Source: Vibrio coralliilyticus ATCC BAA-450 (GTDB lineage: Bacteria; Pseudomonadota; Gammaproteobacteria; Enterobacterales; Vibrionaceae). Taken from it: 64,000 nt of DNA. The stretch spans positions 434,001 to 498,000 of the forward strand of contig NZ_ACZN01000017.1 of the NCBI RefSeq assembly GCF_000176135.1. The letters run 5' to 3'. The notes below the pieces were generated by a model, which worked only from the letters and a program-made list of their open reading frames with translations, was not told where the DNA came from and made no database searches. Every line of letters begins with the position of its first letter. Position 1 is the first letter of the stretch. The translations under genes and the position numbers were made by a program. This document shows positions 54,260-63,363 of the stretch, piece after piece.

Positions 54260-54871
54260 CTAAGATGCTGAGGATTGCTGGGGTTGATAACGACCCGGTT
54301 TATGATTCATTGCCAAGATTAGGTTTGTGGCAATGGCGCCAACTACTGAAAGCAGAATAAGAGAAAGATCGACAATAAACAGAGATAAAACAACGATTGT
54401 GCAATCCAGCACCATCTGAACTTTACCTGCTCGAATGCCAAAGCGCTCCTGAAGGAATAACGCCAGAATGTTAAACCCTCCTAGGCTCATTTTGTGGCGA
54501 AAGATAACTAGCATCCCCATGCCTATTAAGCCTCCACCCAGCAGAGCAGCGTATAAAGGTTCAATGCGAGCTATCTCAATGACATGATGCAGATGATCAA
54601 CAGCAAGGGAAACAATACTGACAGCGACAAATGTATTGACGGTAAATCGCCAACCCATGCGAGCGATAGACAGAGCATAGAACGGCAGGTTAAGCATAAA
54701 AAATACCTGACCGAAGCTAAAGTCGCTGACTTTCGTCAGGAATATCGCCAAGCCAGCAGTCCCACCAGTCAGTAACCCAACTTTATTGAAGAAAATAACT
54801 CCGAGAGAGACCAAAGCGCTCCCTAAGATAAGTGCGAGCAAATTCTCACGTAAACTGTGTTCTTTATCCAT
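54260..54871 (-). CDS. YitT-family membrane protein
   Basis: A 203-residue integral membrane protein of the YitT/DUF161 family. Hydrophobic segments are LLALILGSALVSLGVIFFN, AGLAIFLTKVSDFSFGQVFFMLNLPFYAL, FVAVSIVSLAVDHL, LGGGLIGMGMLVIF and CTIVVLSLFIVDLSLILLSVVGAI, with the family motif GLLTGGTAGLA near the first loop. It lacks the DUF2179 C-terminal domain found in longer members. The start has AGGAAG upstream. Function of the family is not established; a transport or lipid-related role has been proposed but not shown. Confidence 0.82.
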   Translation of the reverse strand: MDKEHSLRENLLALILGSALVSLGVIFFNKVGLLTGGTAGLAIFLTKVSDFSFGQVFFMLNLPFYALSIARMGWRFTVNTFVAVSIVSLAVDHLHHVIEIARIEPLYAALLGGGLIGMGMLVIFRHKMSLGGFNILALFLQERFGIRAGKVQMVLDCTIVVLSLFIVDLSLILLSVVGAIATNLILAMNHKPGRYQPQQSSAS

Positions 54872-55059
54872 GTTGGCTTCCTATCCAAATACGATTCACA
54901 AAACCATGCGTGAACCAAACGCGGATAAGATGTCGATAATTGACAATAATGTCGAGATAATGCGTTAAATCTATCAATAAACGGGTGTTTAAAGAAATGT
55001 ACAACCTCTTAGAAAGGCCAGTGAATTTAAAGGCGATTTGAATCTATTCTGCCCTAATT

Positions 55060-56421
55060 TCAATCATTGATTGAAGTTAACCGAACAGACTTAGAACCTT
55101 TTTTGCAGACTGTAGTTTTCCCATCAAAACACGCGGATCCCGCCATCTGTTTCGCTCTGTACATCGCCTCGTCGGCAATACTTAATAAGACTTCTTTGTT
55201 CTTAGTCTGATCAGGGAAATAACTGACGCCAATACTAGCTCCTACTTTGAGGGTTCGGCCGTTGAACTCAATCGGTGCGTTAATCGCATCCAGCAGTTGC
55301 TCAGCCTTTTTTGCAACAATATCAAAGTCATGCAAAAGATCGAGGCAGATAACGAACTCATCCCCCCCAAAACGGCCAACAAAATCAGATTCACGGATTG
55401 CCGCTGTGATACGACTTGCCACCTCAACAAGAATGGCGTCTCCCGCTTCATGGCCAAATGTGTCATTGACGGACTTAAAGTCATCCAAATCAATGAAGAA
55501 AATAGCCAGTTTACACTGAGTACGGTTCGCTTTAACGATCGCATTCTCTAATGCTTTATCAAATGCTCTGCGGTTGACGAGATTCGTCAGAGGGTCGTGC
55601 TCTGATAAAAATATCAGCTGCTCCTGCTTATGTTTGAGCTGCTGAGTCTGGCGCATCACCTCTTCTTCCAGTTCTTGCTTAGTTACTGTTGTTTCACACA
55701 ATGACATTGTCATCTGATTAAAAAATTGCGCCATGATTCGAAACTCAGTATCCATTTTCACTGCTTCGACTTTTGAGTCTAATTTCCCTTCAGCCAAGTC
55801 GATAATCGCATTCTTCATTGCTTCGGCACCGGATTTAAAGCGGAACGAAATCAACCAAGCCGTCGCACTGACCAAGACTGAACAGATGATCAACCATGCT
55901 GCCGCATAAAGCATAACTTGATGCAGGCTGTTTGCATTACGGTTAAGTACAGACTGATGAACATAAGCCAGCTCTTCTGTCATGTTCTGAACAATCATGT
56001 TGTAACGAGAGTGGAGTAAGCCTCGCGCATTGATGTTTGCGGACCCCTGCTCGTCGAGGCCATTGATGGATAAAAAGTACACTTGTTTTTCTTTATTCAG
56101 CAGCGCATTTAAGCTGTGATTCATACGCTGGATATTTCCTAGCTGACTGTTGTTCTGCTTATAAGCTGTCAATTTGGTCGCTAACTCCGCCTGAGCCAAT
56201 TCCACTTGATTGAGGCTGGATTCATCACCAAACTGAAGGAAGACCCACAACTGGCTTCTGAGTAAATCAACGCACAATTGTAAATCAATGATCTGATCCA
56301 ATTCGGCTTTTGTTTCACGTTGTTCTCCCGCCACTTTCGCAAAAGAAATGATGATGAATAACGTCAGCATCAAGGTTGTCGTTGATAGTACAAACAGCTT
56401 TTTAAACAGTGAATCCAACAT
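55060..56421 (-). CDS. Membrane diguanylate cyclase with periplasmic sensor
   Basis: A 453-residue cyclase. N-terminal helix (about 7-28), periplasmic helical domain (about 30-170, KAELDQIIDLQLCVDLLRSQ, then LWVFLQFGDESSLNQVELAQ), second helix (about 172-192), HAMP-like segment (LAEGKLDSKVEAVKMDTEFRIM), coiled coil, and a GGDEF domain from about 275. The active-site motif is GRFGGDEFVICLD, preceded by RESDF, so the RxxD inhibitory site is present. The start lies three bases after the stop of the NMT1-type binding-protein gene, so the two are almost certainly co-translated. Confidence 0.92.
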   Translation of the reverse strand: MLDSLFKKLFVLSTTTLMLTLFIIISFAKVAGEQRETKAELDQIIDLQLCVDLLRSQLWVFLQFGDESSLNQVELAQAELATKLTAYKQNNSQLGNIQRMNHSLNALLNKEKQVYFLSINGLDEQGSANINARGLLHSRYNMIVQNMTEELAYVHQSVLNRNANSLHQVMLYAAAWLIICSVLVSATAWLISFRFKSGAEAMKNAIIDLAEGKLDSKVEAVKMDTEFRIMAQFFNQMTMSLCETTVTKQELEEEVMRQTQQLKHKQEQLIFLSEHDPLTNLVNRRAFDKALENAIVKANRTQCKLAIFFIDLDDFKSVNDTFGHEAGDAILVEVASRITAAIRESDFVGRFGGDEFVICLDLLHDFDIVAKKAEQLLDAINAPIEFNGRTLKVGASIGVSYFPDQTKNKEVLLSIADEAMYRAKQMAGSACFDGKTTVCKKGSKSVRLTSIND

Positions 56422-56424
56422 AGC

Positions 56425-57429
56425 TTACTCTCGCAAAGCAATGATTTGTTGATAGGGTTGAGTAAAGAACAAGTCTCTGAAGTCGGGTTGTTCGCTCCCG
56501 ACCAGTCCGCTTTCTACTGCCCATCTCGCTTGTAATTGCAGATTAGAAAGCAACGAATTGCCCAGCGATAAACGGAAAACATAGTCTTCCCATGACCACT
56601 TAACTTGATTGGCAGGAATATTGAGGCGTTTAGTAATGATGCCCAAAGCCTTGTCCGGATTTGCATTGATCCATTCCACAGCTTCATCAAGAGCGCCCAA
56701 TAATTGCGTGGGCTCATTACCGGCAAACTCAAGATAAGGAGTGGTCGACAGTAAATTGAAGGACTGTTGATAAATCCCCGGAGTACCCAGATTACTCACT
56801 TCGGCAGCAGATAAGATGTCGGCTTTGTAACCCATTGGCTCCCAAGCTGAAATCGCTTCCACACGATAGGACAGTAACGCTGGAACCAACTCATGAGGCT
56901 GGAGATAGACTTTTTCTACATTGAGGGTTTTGAGATTGTTGGCAATCAGCACAGAATCAAAATAAAACTCGCTGGCACTGCCTTTTACTACACCTACTTT
57001 CTTACCTTGTAGCGCTCCCACGTCTCCGACTTCAGAGGGGTTTAGCGTAAGCAGCTTAAGGTCATTATCTGACTCAACAAAGCTCACCAGCAATGCCAAA
57101 TCTTTACGCTCAAAACTCTGAAACATCACTACCGATTCGGAGGCGGTCGCGTACTCGACATCTCGATTTAGCATCAATTGGGTACAGGCTATTCCACTAG
57201 CACAAGGGTACAAAGTGACATCAAGATCATAGTCATCGAAAAGGCCAAGGTGTTCAGCAATCAAAAAGGGAGAAGCCAGCGGAGTCAAAGAGACACCGAC
57301 TCTTATTTTGGTATCATTGGTCTTGTTTCGCGATTCATACTGACTGGCAAACAAAGCTGCTACTCCAATGAGTAAGGAGCCAAGACCTAAAGCCATTAAA
57401 TTCCGTTTAACAAGTGGCATAACATACAC
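56425..57429 (-). CDS. Solitary NMT1/TauA-type periplasmic binding protein
   Basis: A 334-residue substrate-binding protein of the nitrate/sulfonate/thiamine-precursor type (NMT1/TauA fold). An uncleaved anchor is likely (LMALGLGSLLIGVAALFAS). The signature VGVSLTPLASPFLIAEHLGL, then FDDYDLDVTLYPCASG is clear. Later segments are LQGKKVGVVKGSASEFYFDS, ISAWEPMGYKADIL and ANQVKWSWEDYVFRLSL. The ATG at 57420 (MPLVKRNLM) is also possible. No permease or ATPase is near; the only partner is the cyclase three bases downstream, so it may load a ligand signal onto that cyclase. Confidence 0.87.
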   Translation of the reverse strand: MYVMPLVKRNLMALGLGSLLIGVAALFASQYESRNKTNDTKIRVGVSLTPLASPFLIAEHLGLFDDYDLDVTLYPCASGIACTQLMLNRDVEYATASESVVMFQSFERKDLALLVSFVESDNDLKLLTLNPSEVGDVGALQGKKVGVVKGSASEFYFDSVLIANNLKTLNVEKVYLQPHELVPALLSYRVEAISAWEPMGYKADILSAAEVSNLGTPGIYQQSFNLLSTTPYLEFAGNEPTQLLGALDEAVEWINANPDKALGIITKRLNIPANQVKWSWEDYVFRLSLGNSLLSNLQLQARWAVESGLVGSEQPDFRDLFFTQPYQQIIALRE

Positions 57430-57706
57430 ACTCTAAAATAAGAAACCTAGCACATATAAAGTTAGCTTATAGAATTGTGACTTTGGAAGGGAACACGACT
57501 TTTTATAGAAATCTGTGTAACTCTTTATCATTTGCGTGAAATTAATCACATAAATCAGCGACTAAAGCATCACGTTTCTCAAAAAGCGGCGCTCAATAAA
57601 AAGTATTCGAACAGTAATCTCTCTCAACCTCTAGGTCGTAAAACAAACTATAAGTCATAGTTATACATTTAAATATCTCTCAAACAGCTTAACTCTAGGG
57701 TATCTA

Positions 57707-58414
57707 ATGAAAGTACTTATTTTTGGTGGAAACGGCGGTATTGGACACGCAATTTGCCGGAATTTAGCCCAACATAGTCCTGATATTGAAGTACACGCTA
57801 CTTATAGAAATCAGCAACCAACCCATTCTCATGAAACAATCATTTGGCACAAACTAGATGTGACAGATGAGGCGCAACTGCAATTGCTAGCGAATGAGAT
57901 AGAGCAACTAGATTGGATTATTAACGCGGTTGGATTGTTACATGATGAACACCATGGGCCCGAAAAGAACCTCAAATCATTTGATCCCGATTTTTACCTA
58001 AAAAACATCATGAATAATGCGATGCCGACGATGCTGATCGCCAAACACTTTCAAAGCGCCTTGAAGCATAGTAGCCAGCCAAAGCTCGCAACTATCTCAG
58101 CCAAAGTCGGCAGCATTAAAGATAATCAATTGGGAGGCTGGTATAGCTATCGCTCATCTAAAGCGGCACTCAATATGCTACTCAAAACCCTCAGTATTGA
58201 ATGGGGAAGAACTATGCCCAAAGCATGCGTTCTTTCACTGCATCCAGGGACAACGGACACCGAATTATCAAAACCTTTTCAAGCCAATGTACCAGAGGGA
58301 AAACTGTTTGAACCTGATAGAGTGGCCGCAGATCTCGTCAACATCATTTCCGAAGCAACTTCGGATATCAGCGGCAGCTTTCTTGCTTATAACGGTGAAG
58401 AACTGCCTTGGTGA
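57707..58414 (+). CDS. Short-chain dehydrogenase/reductase (C-factor-like)
   Basis: A 235-residue SDR. The dinucleotide motif is [18 protein letters not shown], the NAG-like turn IINAVGLLH, the catalytic triad residues Ser in TISAKVGS and Tyr/Lys in [14 protein letters not shown], and the post-catalytic segment [16 protein letters not shown]. The C-factor/CsgA branch is suggested by this last segment and the overall length. It is isolated between the binding-protein operon and nqrB. Substrate unknown. Confidence 0.9.
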   Translation: MKVLIFGGNGGIGHAICRNLAQHSPDIEVHATYRNQQPTHSHETIIWHKLDVTDEAQLQLLANEIEQLDWIINAVGLLHDEHHGPEKNLKSFDPDFYLKNIMNNAMPTMLIAKHFQSALKHSSQPKLATISAKVGSIKDNQLGGWYSYRSSKAALNMLLKTLSIEWGRTMPKACVLSLHPGTTDTELSKPFQANVPEGKLFEPDRVAADLVNIISEATSDISGSFLAYNGEELPW

Positions 58415-58464
58415 TTACGACTTCTTCTACATCGCTCCGAACAATACTTAACCTCCTCCCAACA

Positions 58465-58519
58465 ATGGCGCCACTTATGGCGCCATGTAAATGGTCTACT
58501 GCAGACCACACACATTTTT
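58465..58519. terminator. Stem-loops between the SDR gene and nqrB
   Basis: Two perfect hairpins: ATGGCGCC / GGCGCCAT (58465-58486) and TGGTCT / AGACCA (58492-58508). The second is followed on the plus strand by CACACA and then a T run. Together they separate convergent transcripts. Confidence 0.6.
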
Positions 58520-58546
58520 TTCGGTAAATGCTGTTTCTTCATGCAG

Positions 58547-59788
58547 TTAGCGCTCACAACGCTTAAGTCTTCTTTTTATATTGCCTTCTTTGACCATGAA
58601 ATCGAATAACGGCGCAAATAAATTAGCAAACAGAATAGCCAGCATTATCCCCTCGGGGTATGCAGGGTTAAGCGCTCTAATGCCTATTGTCATAACACCA
58701 ATGAGGATGCCATATGCCCATTTACCTTTGTTAGTAAACGCAGCCGAGACAGGGTCCGTGGCCATGAAGAAAGTGCCAAATGCCACACCACCCAATACGA
58801 AGTGCCAGTAGAAAGGCATCGAGAACATGGGGTTAGTTTGAGAACCAATCACGTTAAGCAGTGTTGAAGTAACAGCTAAACCCATGATAACGCCCGCGAC
58901 AATCCGCCACGATGCGATTCTCATCGCTATGAGAAGCAAGCCAGCGAGCATGATCAGCAACGTAGAAACTTCTCCCATCGAACCGGGAAGATTACCCAAG
59001 AACGCGTCGCTCCAACGCAACACTTCACCAGTCATATTGTTTATCAGAGCACCTTGACCACCTTCATACCATTGACTCAGCGGTGTCGCTCCAGAATAAC
59101 CATCAGCGGCAACCCATACCGCGCCTCCTGACATGTTGGCAGGATAGGCAAAGTAGAGAAACGCTCTCCCAGCCAGAGCAGGATTCAAAAAATTTCGACC
59201 TGTGCCACCAAATATCTCTTTTGCCACGACAATACCAAAGGTGATACCGAGTGCAGCTTGCCAAAGAGGGATGGTAGGAGGAAGAATGAGAGAGAAGAGT
59301 ACAGAGCTCACGAAGAAACCTTCGTTTACTTCATGTTTCCTCACAACTGCAAACAATACTTCCCAAAAGCCTCCGACAACAAAAACGGTGGCGTAAACTG
59401 GTAGAAAGTAACTTGCCCCAAGCAGCATTTTGCTCATCCAGCCGGCATCGGCGACCCCCTGAGCGGAGCCGAATGCCAACATTAGTCTCCAACTATCAGC
59501 AACAACGGTCTCCAATTCTGCCACAGAGTATACGCTTAACAGAGCCATGGAGGACTGGTTACCAACATTGTACATCCCCCAAAACATGGCAGGGAAAGTC
59601 GCCAGCCACACCATTATCATAATGCGTTTCAAATCAATGCTGTCACGCACATGTGTCACACCTCTATTCACTAAACCTGGGGTATAAAATATGGTCGCAG
59701 CGGCCTCGAACACGGGATAAAACTTCTCATACTTACCGCCCGGTTCGAAATCGGGGGCTATGGCATCCAGTCTACTTTTCAAGCTCAT
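58547..59788 (-). CDS. nqrB: Solitary NqrB-like subunit of Na+-translocating NADH:quinone reductase
   Basis: A 413-residue inner-membrane protein that is unmistakably Nqr[21 protein letters not shown] near the start, [20 protein letters not shown] in the middle, [11 protein letters not shown] (the conserved Thr that carries covalent FMN in Vibrio NqrB), [20 protein letters not shown], and [21 protein letters not shown]. In the normal operon it is followed by nqrC-F and preceded by nqrA. Here it stands alone, divergent from a bd-type oxidase. All obvious residues are intact, so it is probably an extra copy rather than a pseudogene; Vibrio species usually carry a full nqr operon elsewhere, which I cannot see here. 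Confidence 0.93.
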   Translation of the reverse strand: MSLKSRLDAIAPDFEPGGKYEKFYPVFEAAATIFYTPGLVNRGVTHVRDSIDLKRIMIMVWLATFPAMFWGMYNVGNQSSMALLSVYSVAELETVVADSWRLMLAFGSAQGVADAGWMSKMLLGASYFLPVYATVFVVGGFWEVLFAVVRKHEVNEGFFVSSVLFSLILPPTIPLWQAALGITFGIVVAKEIFGGTGRNFLNPALAGRAFLYFAYPANMSGGAVWVAADGYSGATPLSQWYEGGQGALINNMTGEVLRWSDAFLGNLPGSMGEVSTLLIMLAGLLLIAMRIASWRIVAGVIMGLAVTSTLLNVIGSQTNPMFSMPFYWHFVLGGVAFGTFFMATDPVSAAFTNKGKWAYGILIGVMTIGIRALNPAYPEGIMLAILFANLFAPLFDFMVKEGNIKRRLKRCER

Positions 59789-59926
59789 ATCTTTACTTCC
59801 GAATTAAGTTTTCAATCTTATCTACGAGCATTTTTGTCGTTTGGCGCACTACTAATTTTCTTAGGTTGTGAACAATCAACTGCCAGACATCGTACATAAC
59901 AGCATATTCGTCGCGAGGAGCATGTT

Positions 59927-61315
59927 ATGGAAACGCTGGCAGTGGACTTAGCAAGATTTCAGTTCGCGTTCACAGTATCTTTTCACATCATTTTTCCAGC
60001 CTTTACCATTGGATTAGCGAGCTATTTAGCCGTGTTAGAGGGTTTGTGGCTTAAAACAAACAACGAAAAGTACTTACAGCTGTACAAGTATTGGCTGAAA
60101 ATCTTCGCCATCAGTTTCGGTATGGGGGTAGTCAGCGGCATCGTGCTTAGCTATCAATTCGGCACGAACTGGAGTGTCTTCGCAGACAAGACGGGGCCAA
60201 TACTCGGACCTTTAATGGGCTATGAGGTTTTCACCGCTTTCTTCCTCGAAGCAGGCTTTCTCGGCGTGATGCTATTCGGAATGGACAGGGTCGGTAAAAA
60301 GCTGCACTTTGCTTCAACTTGTGTTGTCGCTTTCGGCACATTTCTTTCTGCATTTTGGATACTTTCCGTCAACAGCTGGATGCAAACACCCGCAGGTTAT
60401 TCAATCAATGAAGTGGGTCAATTCATCCCAGAAAGTTGGTTTGAAATCGTGTTCAACCCTTCTTTTCCATATCGATTAGTTCACATGCTACTCGCTGCCT
60501 ACCTAACCACAGCCTTTGTCGTTGCTGCTGTAGGTGCCTACCACTTGCTATCTGCTCCCCACAACCCTCTGGCTAGGACAATGTTCTCAATGGCTATGTG
60601 GATGGCGGCCATTGTCACGCCAATACAGATTGTTGCCGGTGACATGCATGGTTTGAATACCTTGGAGCATCAACCAGCTAAAGTCGCGGCTATGGAAGGT
60701 CATTACCAATCACACAAAGGTGCGCCGCTAATCTTGTTTGGTATCCCCAATGATGAAACTCAGGAAGTGGAATATAAGGTCGAAATCCCCAAACTTGGCA
60801 GCCTGATTCTGACACATGACTGGGATGGTGAAGTAAAAGGCTTAGATGCATTTCCAGCCGACGAACACCCTCCTGTTGCTATCGTATTCTGGAGTTTCAG
60901 GGTTATGGTCGGCATTGGCTTTGGCATGCTATTCATAGGTCTTTGTAGTTTATGGCTAAGAAAGAGAAAAACTCTGTTTAAAACGCCTTGGTTCCACAAA
61001 CTGTGCGTACTCTTTGGCCCGGCAGGTTTTATTGCTGTACTAGCTGGCTGGATAACCACTGAAGTGGGTCGCCAACCATACACCGTATATGGACTACTCA
61101 CTACCGCCGATTCTGCGTCGCCTATTGACGCCGCAGCGATAAGCGTTTCCTTAACCGCGTTTATCGTTGTGTATTTTGTTGTCTTCGGAGCTGGATTCTT
61201 TTATCTGTTGCGCTTGATGCGTAAATCACCAACAAAATATGAAGAGTCGTTGGACAGTCGTCTCCCTGATGGCACAGATTCTCCACCTGCTTCTCATTCC
61301 AACCATCTAACGTGA
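59927..61315 (+). CDS. cioA: Cytochrome bd-type (cyanide-insensitive) ubiquinol oxidase subunit I
   Basis: A 462-residue CydA/CioA subunit with nine hydrophobic segments. It oxidises quinol and reduces oxygen to water without proton pumping. The first helix (ARFQFAFTVSFHIIFPAFTIGLA) holds the conserved His haem ligand. GYEVFTAFFLEAGFLGVMLFG and the late GRQPYTVYGLLTTADSASP motif are typical of the short Q-loop, CioA-type group; E. coli CydA is longer at 522 residues. The gene leads a unit with cydB and a small subunit. A weak FNR-like sequence (TTGTGAACAATCAA, 59866-59879) lies upstream. Confidence 0.93.
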   Translation: METLAVDLARFQFAFTVSFHIIFPAFTIGLASYLAVLEGLWLKTNNEKYLQLYKYWLKIFAISFGMGVVSGIVLSYQFGTNWSVFADKTGPILGPLMGYEVFTAFFLEAGFLGVMLFGMDRVGKKLHFASTCVVAFGTFLSAFWILSVNSWMQTPAGYSINEVGQFIPESWFEIVFNPSFPYRLVHMLLAAYLTTAFVVAAVGAYHLLSAPHNPLARTMFSMAMWMAAIVTPIQIVAGDMHGLNTLEHQPAKVAAMEGHYQSHKGAPLILFGIPNDETQEVEYKVEIPKLGSLILTHDWDGEVKGLDAFPADEHPPVAIVFWSFRVMVGIGFGMLFIGLCSLWLRKRKTLFKTPWFHKLCVLFGPAGFIAVLAGWITTEVGRQPYTVYGLLTTADSASPIDAAAISVSLTAFIVVYFVVFGAGFFYLLRLMRKSPTKYEESLDSRLPDGTDSPPASHSNHLT

Positions 61316-61325
61316 GGAAGGCGAT

Positions 61326-62324
61326 ATGGATTACGCACTAATATGGTACGGATTAATCGGTTTAGCTGTCCTCATCTATGTAATTTTGGATGGGTTTGAT
61401 CTGGGAATTGGTATTCTCTACCCCAGCGCTCACAGTGAAAACGAACGCGATCTCATGATGAACAGTATCGCTCCTGTGTGGGATGGTAACGAAACTTGGC
61501 TGGTGTTAGGTGGTGGCGGCTTGTTCGCGGTATTCCCGCTGGCTTATGCCGTCGTCATGCCAGCACTCTATGCCCCGCTGATCCTTATGCTTTTAGGGCT
61601 CATACTACGAGGGGTTTCGTTTGAATACCGCTTTCGAACCAAACGAGGCAAATTCCTGTGGGACGGAGCCTTCTTTTTGGGTTCATTACTAGCAACAGCG
61701 ATGCAAGGCATTATGCTCGGTGCCCTTCTTCAAGGTATCAAAGTGGATGGACGTTCGTATGCTGGCGGCTGGTTTGACTGGTTAAGCCCCTTCAGCGTGT
61801 TCTGTGCTGTGGCCTTAGTTTGCGCTTACGTATTGTTAGGTGCTTGCTGGTTAATCATGAAATTGCCCGATGATCTGATCAACCGTTACTATACGGTCGC
61901 AAAACGTTGGGGGTTGGCACTCGTTACCTGTATCGCAATCGCTAGCTTATGGTTACCACTCAGTAATGGTTTGGTATTCGAACGTTGGTTCAGTTTCCCT
62001 AACGCGCTGCTCTTCCTTTTCATTCCAATTGCTGCAGCATTGTGTATCTGGACACTATTTTCCGCTTTGTTGGAACACAAGGCACTCAAGGCGTACCTGT
62101 GCGGCATAGGACTGTTTGTTATCTCTGCGCTTGGTTTTGGCGTAAGCACTTTCCCCTACCTAGTTCCATTTGCACTGACATACCAAGAGGTCGCAGGCCC
62201 AGATTCAAGCCTTGCTTTCTTGTTGGTCGGAGCGGCTATTTTGCTACCCATGATCATCGCCTACAGCGCTTATTCATACTGGGTATTCAGAGGAAAGCTA
62301 AAACACGGTGAGGGGTACCACTGA
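61326..62324 (+). CDS. cioB: Cytochrome bd-type ubiquinol oxidase subunit II
   Basis: A 332-residue membrane subunit. Typical CydB/CioB sequences are LAVLIYVILDGFDLGIGILY (conserved near the N-terminus), SIAPVWDGNETWLVLGGGGLFAVFPLAY and FEYRFRTKRGKFLWD. It begins 10 bases after subunit I with GAGGAAGG upstream, and its stop overlaps the start of a 30-codon subunit gene (TGATG). It completes the alternative oxidase, which can support respiration under cyanide, sulfide or low oxygen. Confidence 0.94.
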   Translation: MDYALIWYGLIGLAVLIYVILDGFDLGIGILYPSAHSENERDLMMNSIAPVWDGNETWLVLGGGGLFAVFPLAYAVVMPALYAPLILMLLGLILRGVSFEYRFRTKRGKFLWDGAFFLGSLLATAMQGIMLGALLQGIKVDGRSYAGGWFDWLSPFSVFCAVALVCAYVLLGACWLIMKLPDDLINRYYTVAKRWGLALVTCIAIASLWLPLSNGLVFERWFSFPNALLFLFIPIAAALCIWTLFSALLEHKALKAYLCGIGLFVISALGFGVSTFPYLVPFALTYQEVAGPDSSLAFLLVGAAILLPMIIAYSAYSYWVFRGKLKHGEGYH

Positions 62325-62416
62325 TGAAACAATTTGGATGGTTTTTCTTGATATGGTTGGCGAGTGTTTTTTCACTCGCCGTTATTTCGATGTCAATTCG
62401 TTGGATACTTTTTTAG
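62324..62416 (+). CDS. Small oxidase subunit, DUF2474/CydX-like
   Basis: A 30-residue single-helix membrane peptide beginning MKQFGWFFLIWLASVFSLAV. The pattern K-x-x-G-W-F-x-x-x-W-x-A-S and one membrane span match the DUF2474 proteins that accompany CioAB oxidases, the analogues of CydX. Its ATG overlaps the cioB stop, so translation is coupled. The codons also form a perfect 8-bp hairpin (GGCGAGTG / CACTCGCC, 62359-62380). Confidence 0.82.
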   Translation: MKQFGWFFLIWLASVFSLAVISMSIRWILF

Positions 62417-62426
62417 AGGAGTAGGT

Positions 62427-63080
62427 TTAACCAATCACAACCAAACCAAACTTCGACAGTAGCTGCTCTTGCTGCCAATCACAGATCTTCACACCGTTGA
62501 GTGAGACCCTACGCATGTCTAAACCTTCCAGGTCAACATGAGTTAAGTCTGCGCTTTCCAAGTTGAATGTGCCCCACTGTTCTTTGCTGAATTCACCACG
62601 TGACAAATCCGCGCCCAACATACTGGCTCCGAACAGGTTGGCACCACTCCAACGATTTTCAAACAGCTCGCACTTTTCTAGCAATGCACGTTCAAAGTTG
62701 GCGTAACTCAGGTTACACCCAGTTATGTATGCAGAACAAAAGTAAGCTGAATGGCTAATACGATTAACAAAATTTGCTCGCTGAAAGTTCGCACCTTTTA
62801 AATCGCACTTTCTAAATTCGATACCAAAACAATCAGCACCAACAAACTGACTCATGGCTAACATACAGTTTTCAAAACTGGCATCCTTGAGGTTGGCATA
62901 TTGGAAGCTGCACCCTTCCAGCGCTTGCGCTTCAATGAATTTGCAGTTGATGAACTTTGCATCACGTAAATCCGCTCGGTCAAAGCTGCATTTAATGAAC
63001 TGACAACCCTCATACACCTGCTGCTGTAAGTCCTGATGAGAGAAGTCTTGCTGATGATACGTCTGATCTTTTATAGACAT
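62427..63080 (-). CDS. qnr: Pentapeptide-repeat protein, Qnr-like
   Basis: A 217-residue right-handed beta-helix protein, the exact size of Qnr proteins, which protect DNA gyrase and topoisomerase IV from quinolones. Repeats of A(D/N)LxX run throughout (FDRADLRDAKFINCKFIEAQ, GCSFQYANLKDASFENCML, YANFERALLEKCELFENRWS, FGASMLGADLSRGEFSKEQW), with the single-Gly break between two helical segments typical of Qnr at about residues 54-58. Chromosomal Qnr homologues are common in vibrios and aquatic bacteria. The start has AAGGAGAACAC upstream. It is convergent with the oxidase unit; resistance in this strain is not shown. Confidence 0.85.
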   Translation of the reverse strand: MSIKDQTYHQQDFSHQDLQQQVYEGCQFIKCSFDRADLRDAKFINCKFIEAQALEGCSFQYANLKDASFENCMLAMSQFVGADCFGIEFRKCDLKGANFQRANFVNRISHSAYFCSAYITGCNLSYANFERALLEKCELFENRWSGANLFGASMLGADLSRGEFSKEQWGTFNLESADLTHVDLEGLDMRRVSLNGVKICDWQQEQLLSKFGLVVIG

Positions 63081-63363
63081 GTGTTCTCCTTAGTTGGCGC
63101 AAGACTAGCACTCTAAGCCTTTGTTTTTCCACAAAAATAAAACCTTAAACATCAAGAACTTAAAACACCCCAAAATCGCCAATTTAAGGCATCAAAATGG
63201 CGGTTTAAGGGTGTGCTACTTTGAAATTTGAAGGCGCGTATCAAGAAAAAAGTTTCAACCTTTAAATTACTGTTCAGATGACCGTTTTAAAAAGTAAAAA
63301 GGCGTAGAGCAATTGGAGCAGTTTTGCTCTAATACATGGCAGTTAATCTTAAGAGATCATGTA

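Noticed and set aside
59866-59879. FNR-like TTGTG-N4-ATCAA before cioA
   Set aside because: Only one half-site is good; noted in the gene entry but not listed as a site.
63081-63363. LexA box before the Qnr gene
   Set aside because: I looked for CTGT-N8-ACAG, known before some qnrB genes, and found none; the spacer shows nothing beyond the two divergent promoters.
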